Shown here in pieces: positions 26,501 to 38,500 of a stretch of 64,000 bases of DNA. Under the pieces are notes generated by a model. That model searched no databases and was not told the DNA's origin. It worked only from the letters and a program-made list of their open reading frames with translations. Origin of the DNA: Linyphia triangularis (Eukaryota > Arthropoda > Arachnida > Araneae > Linyphiidae); the NCBI GenBank assembly GCA_963978545.1, contig OZ021732.1:32952123-33016122 (forward strand), written 5' to 3'. The translations under genes were made by a program, and so were the position numbers. Each line of letters starts with the position of its first letter. Within the stretch, counting starts at the first letter, position 1.

Positions 26501-29500
26501 TTTTAAATATAAAAAAATCCAGTTTTTAAGAAATTTCAAAGTTTAAAGCATTGTAATGTTTTATATTTCATTTAAAGTTTGCTTGAAACTTTTGAGAAAG
26601 ACTCATGATTTGAACTACTTAGGCCAATTAATTTTTGATTTTTAACACTTGATTATGTTTAGCTATAAGTGCAGTGCATTTCTGATTATTCAATTTTGTT
26701 CTATGAATAGAGCGTTCAAATGTATTTTTTAAGTACCTTTATGGTTGCTTAAAAAACAATGACCTTGCCAGGCATGTCATTTTTTTTGGATTTGAAATTG
26801 GTGTTTCATTATCGTTTTGTATTGATTTATCAAAAACATTCAAATAGTATCCGTATAAGTTATCCTCACTTTCACAAGTGAAACAATATTTAAGGTGAAC
26901 TGACTTCTACTTGCATTAACGCCTCTCTTAAAGATAACTTTCATGTTTAACAAATAGCAATTACTGCATATAGGTAATACGTTTATAAATACGATTTGCT
27001 CACCTGAGATCTAACCCATATTTGTCAAATTCAAGTTTGTGATATTTAGAACTACTCCTATCTAGTGAAATTATTCCAAATATGGTCAAGAAAGTAGTTG
27101 TTTTTCATATTACATTCAGTTGAATACATTTTAGTGACAAGTAGTTTAGCTCCAAAGATATCTATTCCTGTGTTTATTAATGAACAATCTATTCATCATT
27201 TCTACAGATGTCATACTTTCTTTACGAGCTTAAAAGTTTACATTGTAATAGTCAAACCTCGTTAACGCAAAATCGATCAACATGAAATCTTGTTTGACAC
27301 AAAGTAAAAGCAGTTCTCCGTACCTGAAACTTTAACTTATTCGTATAACACAAAATTCGGTTCATGCGAACAATTCTGTTTCTCCATCGACATCGTGTTA
27401 ACAGGTTTTGACTAGAATTTCATGTTTTTCTTTTTTAACTTATCAAACTATGCAACACTTAATTTTTTATAGAAGCTGTCACCTAAATTAATTTTTAAAA
27501 GTATGTGTATGATATTTTTTAAATATTTTTTTTCTTTTTTTTTTCTGAAAATTGCCTTTTCATTTTTTAAAAATTTAATTAATTTTAAGGTACTTATTTT
27601 TATTTTCTGTACTAACCCTGTTATTAAATGTATCTTGTGATATGAGTCATAACTTTTCTTGTTTCTCAATATTGTTTTAAAATAGATTAAAAAATTCATT
27701 AAAAGTTGAAAATCTCGTACTCATGCGTAAGGTGATTTGAGTATCCATATACTACTATTCCTTAATATGTTTTCAAAAGGTGCTTACTAAAATTGAATTT
27801 TCTCATCCTAATATATCATGGCTTTGGAAATATGTTGGCAAACCAATTTTTTTCCAAATTTATATGTTGTTGCTACAAAATATAAATTTGATTGGCTTGC
27901 CACTCAGATCTTGCATTTGAGTATTTTTCATTAAAAAAAGTATAGATTTTGATTTTTTTTAGATAATGGTTGTAAAAATCGTGGGTTTCATCGGCTTGTG
28001 AAATGTGCAGAATTACTCAGTGTTAGACTCATAGTTCAATCATAAATCATGTAAAAAAAATTTGAATATTTATTCAATCTTAATTGAAAAGTAAGTTCAT
28101 TTAATTACATGTTTTTTGTAAGCAGTTTTTTCTCCTTCTATACTTATTTTTTGTAATAAATTTTTGTAACGAAAATCTTAAATACCAATTGGGTGAGATT
28201 TTTGATGAAGAGCAATATAGATTTGCAAACGGATTACATAAATTTTCTCATGAAACTACTGATGCTTTTTAAGCAGGTACTCTTCAAAAATGATAATTAT
28301 TTTGCTTAGATCTGTTAAGATCAAATATTATTTTACTTTTGAAAAATCAATTTTTAGCTCAAGGAACTTTGCAGAAGAGAGTTGCAACAAGCTGAAAGTG
28401 AAATCTCTCGAAATAACAGCATAATAGCGGAATATAAGCAAGTAAGTTTTGTTCATTATAAATATTTTGCAGTACATGACATAAAGAAATGTGAAACTAC
28501 TCTGTGATGAAGATTGAATGCCAAAAGTGGGGTTACAAACTGCAAATTTTTGCCACTTCAAAAATCTTGTGGTACCATCTATCTCTACATTTCTTTTACA
28601 TGTGCCCAAGAAAAAGCCTTATTTGTGTATGTGAATTGGCAACACTAGCTAACTCTAGTCTTGATCTGTAACTTAAAACAAGAGTAGGCAATATTAAAAA
28701 TGGTCAAATGAGTTATAAAACATTGTTGAAAAGCCTTCTTAGAGCATTCCAAAACGAGCTAAGTTATACAAGTATTATTTTGTTATATTGAAATTTACAA
28801 ATTAAGTCGCATGTGATGCTCAAATTTTTACTCTGGTTTGATTCATTTTATTTGATGAATAATTGAGAAATTAAGTTGTCAAATTTATTTCCAATCTATG
28901 AGCAATTCTAATTTTGAGTAAATAAATAAAGTTTTGAAATAAATAAAATTATTATTATTATAAAGTTTTTAAGTACATATTTGATCAACTTCTAATAACT
29001 TGAAAATTAGTTCTTGATATATTCAAAATTATTTCTTCGCTATTTTTTATTACTTTGTTTACATAAAATTTTTCACTGCATTTTAAATATATTTTCCTAG
29101 ATATGCAGCCAACTCAACAGTAGATGCGAAAAGGAACAGAAGTTGTTCCAAGAGTTTGTGAATACAGTTAAGGTTGGTTCTTTTAAATTAAATTACTTGT
29201 AAGGTTATGTATCTCATATTTATCATACACACAATTACTATATTACCTGATTATTTTAATTTTTAAAAAAAAGTAATAATAAAAAATATACTACAATTCC
29301 AAGAAAATACAGATTTCCTAATCTTTTATTTTTATTTTTTATAAATTTCTCACGTTACTGAGATTTGAATATCTCCTCAAAAGCTTGTCCTGTAAAGTTC
29401 TGCTTTTTTGTTAGAAAACTGTTTAGTAAGATTTATTACTTACCATATTAGGATGAAGTTGACGGATGTGAAAGCTGTTCCAAGAAAATATTCTCTTCCA

Positions 29501-32500
29501 ACAACCCAATCATTAAAACAAATACCAACATGAAAAATGGCTCTAATGTGGAAGTGGTCGACAATGACCGCCAGATAAGGGAACTAGAACTTGAGTTGGC
29601 TCAGACAAAATTGGCATTAGTGGAAGCAGAATGCAAAAATCAGGTATATCATTCATGTGTCAAATTATCTGAAAGGTTACATTTTAATTTTTCCTTTTAG
29701 TATAACTGTTTTTATGTTGACAAAATTATAGTGAGAAAGAAAATATGAAGTCCTACTTGTTAGTGATTGGATTTGAGTGTTATTTCTATATAAATATAAC
29801 TTATCAATAAGTTAAGAGGAAATGAAAGGTCTACCAAAGTCTATGCAATTTTAAGGGACAATCAAACGATTCTCCTGACTTTAGTTTTCAAAATTTTCAC
29901 TAGCGATTTTTGGCATAATGCAATCTAAACTGTTTTCTACTACTTTACCGTGTTTGAAAAGTCCTTGAATTTTTTCCTCCTTCAAGTGTATGAACCATGT
30001 GGTCCCTAGTTGTTTGCGGCTGACACGCTTCACCTGGGGCATGGAAGAATCAGAAAGCGTCGCTGCATAGAGCATGGTCTCAACTTCTCTGCAAGTTTTT
30101 TTGGATTAGCTGTTTTGAAGCACTCGCCTCACAACGTAGACTTGACACTTTATTTATTACTGTATATTTTTATTTTTCAAAACCTATTTAAAATTTTACT
30201 TAGAAGAACATTTTTTTATCCGCAAGTTTCATGTATTTTCCGACATTTAATTTGAATATTAAAAAAAAAATTAGAGCAAAACACACATGTCATATATTTT
30301 TGATATCCTGTCAACTGTTGCATTCATTTTATTCGGATCAAAGTGTTACAGAGTTCGTACTTATTTTTAGAAAATAAAAATAGAGTTTCTAATTACTTTT
30401 CAAGTATATATTTCCTTCCAATCAAAAAATAAAATCTCAAAAATGAATTAATTTAAAGAAATTATTTTGATAAAAGAAAATTACCTTTTGATGACGTAAA
30501 TGTCAGGGTTCGTATACATAATAAAAATGAGTAGTTTATAAGGAACTTCTAATATATGTACATATATATAAAACTGTCACTAAAAGGTCGCTTTTACGGA
30601 ATACTAATAAACCAACTTGCTGACATCCAATCGCTCTAAAATAGTATTTAACTGACCATTGATGAAAATCTTTCCTGTGGCCAAAATGTTTTTAACAAAT
30701 AAATAATAACATTGTTTTAATCAGAGTAAATGAGTGCAGAGTTAATGAGTGCATAAATTCGCATTTATTTTTACTTATAAATTTTGTGACATTGTTTGCC
30801 GCACATTTTGCTGATAGAAATACTTTTGATATTTAAAATTAGATGCAAACAACTATTTACAGAAGAACGCGCTGTTTACAGAATCAGCGCCATGTTAATG
30901 AATATAAAAATTGGCAAATGCATATTGTTGCACAAATTGTCTGTATATATTGTAAATAGTGACGTATTATTTTTAAATTCTATTGTAATTTATTTTTATC
31001 TTATTTTATTTATTAATAGCGATTATACAGGTTAGAAAAAGGTGGCAACACCTAAAGCAATCGAGATGTTTCTTTTCTGACGAATTGGCTGGAAATTTCT
31101 CGATTATTCTCTCGTGCCAAGTATTTAAAGACCGGGAGATCGGGAAAGTTTTCAGATGTACTTCGGACTTCGTTGAAAGCTGATCGCGATCACTTTGTTG
31201 ACCTATTGGAGTGAGCTTGTATAATCGCTATATTCGAAGCTGTTCTTGTTGAAGCTTGTATTGAAGATTAATAGTGATTACACTGTTATCTGTGAATAAA
31301 TTTTGTGAGTTTTCTGAAGAGAATAAATACTAGTTTTTATCTGAAAAACTGTGCCGTCATTGCCTCAGCGGAAAAATTCATAACAGTGGTGTCAGAAGTG
31401 GGATTTCGTAATTTTGAATGCCGACAACTAGAGGAATGATGGAAGACCAAATGAAGCAGTTGATGGAAATGATTGCTGGAATAAAAGCCGGACAAGAATC
31501 CACGGCCGCTGAAATGAAAGCCGAAATAAAAGCCGGACGAGAATTAACCGCCGCTGGTCAAGCCCGTCAAGAAACGACAAATGCCGAACTCGCCGCCGCA
31601 ATTGCCGCTGGTCAAGCCCATCAAGAAACGACAAATGCCGAACTCGCCGCTACAATCGACGCTGGTCAAACCCGCCAAGAAACGACTAACGCCGAACTCG
31701 CCGCCGCAATCGCCGCCAGCCAAGAAGCAACATCTCTCTCGAGATTAAAGCTTTAGCCGCCAAGTGTGAAACAACATCTGCAGCAGTGAATGAAATCAAA
31801 GAAGAAATGAAGATAGAGCTAGCCTCAATGGTGGAATCAACCATAATAGAAACTACCTCAAATGTTCTGCAATCCGTGAAAGAAGAAGTGTTCAATGCAG
31901 TAAGAAAGGAAGTTGATGAAAAGTTTGAGGAGTTTAATGGAAAAGTGAACAACTTAGGAGACAAAGTTTCCACCTTGAAGGACGAGCAGGAAAAGTTTCA
32001 TGACGCTGTAGAAGAAAGACTACGGAAAATGGAAGCTCGCCAAGCTGTGACCTTTGCAACTCCTAATTGGGATAATGTTTCCACTCCCTTCATTGCGCCA
32101 CGTTCCAACATCAAAGTGGCAACTTTTGATGGGAAGTCGTCTTGGCGCGTTTATCAAACGCAGTTTGAAATGATTGCTTCTGCAAATGGATGGGACGATA
32201 CTTCGAAAGCATTCCATCTCGCGGCATCTCTTCGAGGTGAAGCTGCTGACATTTTACAGACGCTACCTGAAGAGAAGCGGGGAGAATTCGTGGCGCTGGA
32301 ATTAAGGTTTGGGGAGCAGCATCTAAAGGATTACAACAGACTGCAATTAAAAGTGAGACAGCAGAAGGCCAATGAAACTCTTCAAGAATTGGCATCGGAT
32401 ATAGAAAGACTGTTGCTCCTCACTTTCCCAGACTGTCCCTCGGACGTACGAGATAACCTGTCTCTTCAGTATTTCGTGGATGCCATCAAAGATCACGACA

Positions 32501-35500
32501 TACAGCAAGCTACCAGGATGTCAGACAGCAAAGATCTGAAGTCCACCCTCGTCTATGCCATGAGAGTAGAAGCCGCGCAGCTAACTTCTGGAAAAGACTG
32601 ACGATATGTGCGTGGTGCATTAGCCGAGGATTCTTCTGACCTTCTCACCAGTAAGCTTCGAGAACTGGAAACCAAAATTGATAGAATGATGAAAAGCTAT
32701 CCCGGAAACTTGGATCGAAAGACAAGAATCATTTGCTGGCACTGCAAACGGGAAGGGCATCTACGACGTAACTGCCTTGATTTGAAAAAGAGAAGGGATA
32801 ACACTACCACGGAAACTCAACAATTGAATCTAAGAAGATGCCATCTCGCAGGGCAGAAGCTGCAAAGTAGAACAGGTGGAACCCCGACCAGCCGTTTCCA
32901 CGTTTCATCTCGTCAAGGAGGAAACCAGGGTTTGTTCGTGAAGGGGGAGATCAACGGAACTCCATGTCGTCTAATCGTCGATTCCGGAGCGAACGTAACG
33001 ATCGTAAGGACGGACTTGGCTCGCAGCCTGAACAGCCGACTCCTCTATACAGCGCCCTCTGTTTCGCTACAAACTGTGTCTGGTGGCAATATCTCTGTGC
33101 ACGGAAAATTGGAAGTGGACATTGCCTTTGGATTTAACACCTACAAGCACACCGTTTATGTTGCCGAAATTGTAGATCCGTGCATTCTCGGACTAGACTT
33201 TTTGAAGAAAAATGGAATTACGCTGAATTTTGAGAAAAGCAAGCTGCAAACATGGAGAGGCGAAGTTCCTTTGCACGATCTAGACATGAAAGCGCTGTGC
33301 GTATATCGGATTATGGCTCATGAAGACAATGTCATAGAGAATGCTGAAGAGTCCACATCTATGAAAAGTACCTCTCCAGCCTCGGAAAGAGAACCGAAGA
33401 AAGCGATGTTGATGAAACGCTCCCAGGAAGTGGTTCATGTGGAAATGGACAAAGTTAGTGAAGAGGGAATCGACATCCGTGCTCCTGTTGCAAGCATCGA
33501 ACGATCGAACGAAGGTCCCGGGATTTATCAGCTGCACCCATGGATGATTCAGACGCAATCACAGAAAATCTTACTGAAGATGATGTTCGGTTGAATGGGA
33601 ATGGGAACTCTCTTTCTGGAAGTTCATGTCCGGAAAGCAGACGACGTTCATCTGCAGCGAAGTTCAAATCTGGAACACCGGCGTTCTCTTATCAACAACC
33701 AATCTCAAAATCATGTAACCAGCAAGATGGGGATCAGAAACTTTCACCGCTTCTGTTGGCATACGGGAGTGCAACTCACGAATCCACCGGATTTTCTCCA
33801 TCTCTAAAGATGTTTGGAAGAGACCTTAGGCTCCCCTGCAACCTCCTCTTTGGACAACCACCGGACACTCCTTCCTCGCCTGTCCAGTATATAGATGATC
33901 TGCAGGCACGTTTGGAAGCCGTACATCGGTTCGCCAGAGAGAGAAACATCATCATGACGGAGCGCATGAAGATCCGGTACGATGCCAAGGCCACGGACCG
34001 TTCATTCCAGGAAGGTGACAAGGTGTGGTTATGGAACCCTAAACGTCGGAAAGGACTCTCCCCTAAGCTCCAGACAATCAGTACAATAGACTTAAGTCGC
34101 GGTGCTGGTACTCGATTGAGTCACCCCCATTCACAAGCTCCAGACAAACTGGGAAGGACCGTATGTGGTCCTTACGAAGATCAACGACGTCGTAGTAAGG
34201 AATCAACGGACACCCTCCTGTAAACCTAGAGTTGTACATCACAATAGGCTAGCCCCATATTATGATAGAAGTGATTGAATGAGCTTTCCTCTTAAGGACT
34301 TCACTGCCCGGGACGTGCAGTATTTAAGAAGGGGGAAATGTTGCACAAATTGTCTGTATATATTGTAAATAGCGACGTATTATTTTAAAATTCTATTGTA
34401 ATTTATTTTTATCTTATTTTATTTATTAATAGCGATTATACAGGTTAGAAAAAGGTGGCAACACCTAAAGCAATCGAGATGTTTCTTTTCTGACGAATTG
34501 GCTGGAAATTTCTCGATTATTCTCTCGTGCCAAGTATTTAAAGACCGGGAGATCGGGAAAGTTTTCAGATGTACTTCGGACTTCGTTGAAAGCTGATCGC
34601 GATCGCTTTGTTGACCTATTGGAGTGAGCTTGAATAATCGGTATATTCGAAGCTGTTCTTGTTGAAGCTTGTATTGAAGATTAATAGTGATTGCACTGTT
34701 ATCTGTGAATAAATTTTGTGAGTTTTCTGAAGAGAATAAATACTAGTTTTTATCTGAAAAACTGTGCCGTCATTGCCTCAGCGGAAAAATTCATAACAAT
34801 ATAAAGGATTTGTATTAAAAACTTTTTTTTTATAGGTTATATTATTAACCAACTAGTTTTGTCAAAGTCAGCTAACTTCCATAAAAATGGAAGTTTTGAA
34901 AAGATTGGCAAGAATTGAAAATCGTGAAATAACGATTAAGTTAATTCTTAGATCCACTTTTTGAGATTCATTTGAAAAATATGGTTCTAGTAGAAATGAT
35001 AGGATTAGGCTGTTGACACAAGTGCGCTTCTTCTGATATTTAAATACTGCCCACTAAAATTGCCAATTATTAATTTTTTTCCCCTTTGCCAACTTTTTTT
35101 GTATATCTGAAGAAACTATTTCAAATAATTTTATATTATCATAAATCATATTAAATACATAAGTAGGTCATGGACTACAGTAAGGTAAATTGAACTTTCT
35201 TAGAAAAATCTCGTGTAATTCTCTGCTAATTGGATGTGGTTGAGAACGTTTTTTAAAACTTCTTTAAAACCAAATAAAAATTTTAGAATAAAGGAGTCGG
35301 CTGATTATAATTCTCGTAGTAGGCCACCAACAAAAAGTTGGTCAATTATATAATAAGTACTTCAAAAAAAAAAAACATGCATGCTTAACCCTTTTAATCC
35401 CAGGAAGTTTTCTTCCAAGTTTAAAAAATATTAACACTAAACATTTTAAAACTAGTTATTGTTGCACAAATAGCGATAAATTTAAAATTAGTACCTTAAA

Positions 35501-38500
35501 AAAAAGAACTGAAATCCCAACAAAAACGTCTCTGTAAATTACGGACAATGAAAAATAGTAAAATTTTCTTTTCAAAGTCAAAATTCACCTGCTTAGGCCT
35601 AAATATCTAGCTACAAAATACTTGTGTGACTTGGCCATTACGCGTCAGTGAACCAGAATATGTAATGGCCAAGTGTCACAATTATATTGCAGCTAGATAT
35701 TTAGGCCTATGCAGGGGAATTTTGACTTAGAAAAGAAAATTTTACTAGTTTTCAATGCCCGTAATTTACAACAACTTTAAACTTAGCTTTACTTTAGATC
35801 TCAATACTTTTCATGGCCATAATCATTGCATGAAGAACTTGACTCCTTTTTACAGAGATATTTTTGTTGGGATGTAATTTTGAAGATTTGTAAGATATTT
35901 TGATAAGTCATTTTTTAATGATAAGATAACTGGAATAGGCACTTTTTCAAAAATTATTATCCTTAATTATTAGAATTTACTCTCTGCATTTTAGGTCAAT
36001 ATTATAAAAATATATATTTTAAAATAATGTATGATATTGAAATAAATTACTTTATATACGAATTAACTCGTTAGTTCTCACTCTTTTTCCACAAAATGTT
36101 TCAAATTAATTTTAGATATATAACTTTGCTGCGTTAATCCAACAGTTGTGGAAAGTTTATGTGAGGCTTGGGGGTAAGATCATAATATCCAGTTGGTAGA
36201 TCATGAAAAAAGTAGTGTCCTGAAATCTTGGGCCAACTCTCCTCTTCCCCATCGAGTTAGTCCACCGAATCGTGCGCCTGTATTAAAAGTGAAAAGTTGG
36301 CACCTATGTTGAGGGTACAAACCAACCACCCTACCGTGGGTAAATAGTCATTTCATAAAATTATTAAATAAATCCACCATGTATCTCATACTTACAGCTC
36401 CTGGAAACAAGAAATGTACAAATCTTTGATGTTGATGCATGGGACATTGCGCTCTTCCCCCCCCCCCCCCCCCCCACGTAAACAAATTGGAATTGGGAAA
36501 TTATTACAAATCTAGTAGTTACGTTTTTGTTATATATATAAAATTAGTTGATGGTATAGTTCAGAGTGGCCACAGAACTGGGAAAACCTGGAAATCAGGG
36601 AGCTTTCTGGTTCTGGAAAAATCAGAGAAATTTTTTAAATTTCGTGAAAATCAGGGAAATTTTGTATTGTTTAAGGCACGTTTATCCATATTTTGGCACT
36701 ATTTACCTGGAGATTTCTGATGGTAATCGTTAGAAGTTTAATGTTACGGAATAATTTAAACTTTTTATAACCAGTAAAACTATTTTTTAAAAAATTGCAC
36801 TCTTTAGAATACATGTTCTATTTGATCAGGGTGTCTAGACATCTGGAAAACCTAAGAAAATTTGGGAAATTTGAAAAAAAGTTTGCTCTAAAATCAGGGA
36901 ATTTTTTAGAAATCTGTCAGGGAATTATCAGAGAACTTTTTTTCCTGAATTTTGTGGCCACCCTGTAGTTATAATGAAATATAATAATTTTAACTAGGTC
37001 AAATATACATTTATAACCCAATGATACCCGAGACATGAATGTGTCTTGTGGATCAGTGGTTATAAATTTTTTAACCAGTTAAACAGATGTTTTCATATAA
37101 CTTTACCACCAACTAATACTATATAAAACAAAAGTACTAGATTCTTCGTAATTTTATAATTGTAATTGTTTACGAGAAGAAAAAAAAGCCAAAATGCCCC
37201 AAGCGCAAACTAGACAATTGCCCACATACAATATTTAAAAAATATACATTTAAAGAAATTTATATTGAAGTTTTATTTCGATGTGTTTAAATGCAAATAC
37301 ATTCAATGAACAATAAAATCCTGCTTAAAAATTAATCTTATCAAGTTTATCATTTCATACATATATATCGGAAATAATTTTAATTTTCTCATTATTAAAA
37401 AGAAAATATAACTTTCTATAAATAGTGCATGTATAGTTAATTAAAGTGTTCGTTGTACTCATCTTTTTTTAAACGGGTGCCGTACAACTTTCCAAGTTCC
37501 ACAAACATAACGTGATAACCAGTCTGCCCTCCCTCTCAGTCTATCCAACAGTCATATTAACCCCCCTCTGAGGAATCCTTGTTAAGAGAGTGGGTATTGA
37601 AAAGTGGGTATCAGACTACTCAACTCTGCGGGTGGCATAAAAAAACGCAATCAGGGGGGGAAATTAAGGGTCATTTTTTTTTTTTTGCTGTTGGATTTTT
37701 TCTGTTGATTAATTCCTTTTTCAAACTGCTGGCAATGCCATCTATTGGCTTACTTTCAAGAATTTTTACAGCTTTTGAAATGCCTTAAAAACATTATTTT
37801 GTGTCTACTCTATAAAGTAAACCCTCCAATTGGTTTCAAAACTTATTAACTTGTCTGAATTTATCTCATAACTTCGGTATTGATTTGACTGAAAATTACA
37901 GATTAAAATTGGACCAAACAAGGTTAATAAAATAGATTTGTACATCAGATTTAAAAAATAAGTTATCAACTATTGTCTAAAATCAACATTGTTTTACATT
38001 TCAGGAAAATAGCCAAAAACCCACAATACTTTGAAAAGAATTATCCACTGGTACACATATTCAATAAAACTTTTCATTATATATCAAATGTCTAGAAATA
38101 TCTGATAACTAAATATTCTATCTTGCGCAAAAATTAAAACATAATTACCATAAAATTCTGTTCCATCTGTTTGTTTTTTTGTTGTTGTTTTTCATATATT
38201 TGGATGTATCTCATTCCTAAATAATATATCCAACAACAAAAAAATTCTTAATAATATTTTTACTGTGAAAAAAATGTCTGAAAAAGATTGCAGCATTGAT
38301 TATTTCTGAAAATTTGGTAAGCTACTTAAATTGCAGAAATGTTCCACAAACAATAAAAAAAATCATTATCTAATAGCAAAAAATTATTTTTCTTTTTCTT
38401 TCCATTTCTTAACTTTTTAGTCCTTATGCCAAATTAATTAAGTTACAAAATTAAAATTTTGTGTCTCTAGTGTTTGTTTAGCATAAAAAATTATTTAGTA

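Larger units (their letters stand above)
25234..28357 (+). other. RABGAP1 intron 18
   Basis: 3.1 kb, AT-rich. Contains two TA-flanked small elements (25755-26063 and 27249-27414). Nothing else recognised. Confidence 0.55.
30926..34798 (+). mobile_element. Gypsy (Ty3-type) LTR retrotransposon, internally deleted
   Basis: 3873 bp with 460-bp LTRs (30926-31385, 34339-34798) that begin TGTTGCAC and end TAACA. The 4-bp direct repeat ATAT flanks it (30922-30925, 34799-34802). By eye the LTRs differ at about 6 of 460 sites (~1.3%), so it is young. Order: LTR, tRNA primer site, gag, zinc knuckle and protease, a jump to the integrase C-terminus, purine tract, LTR. Reverse transcriptase, RNase H and most of integrase are gone, so it cannot move alone. 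It sits in the same orientation as RABGAP1. Confidence 0.92.

Noticed and set aside
29881..30075. Minus-strand 64-residue frame ending PKIASENFEN
   Set aside because: Somewhat coding-like in composition, but no recognisable family. It sits in the sense intron next to TE fragments, so left unannotated.
31428..31634. Antisense frame over gag repeats
   Set aside because: A shadow of the 54-bp gag repeats on the other strand.
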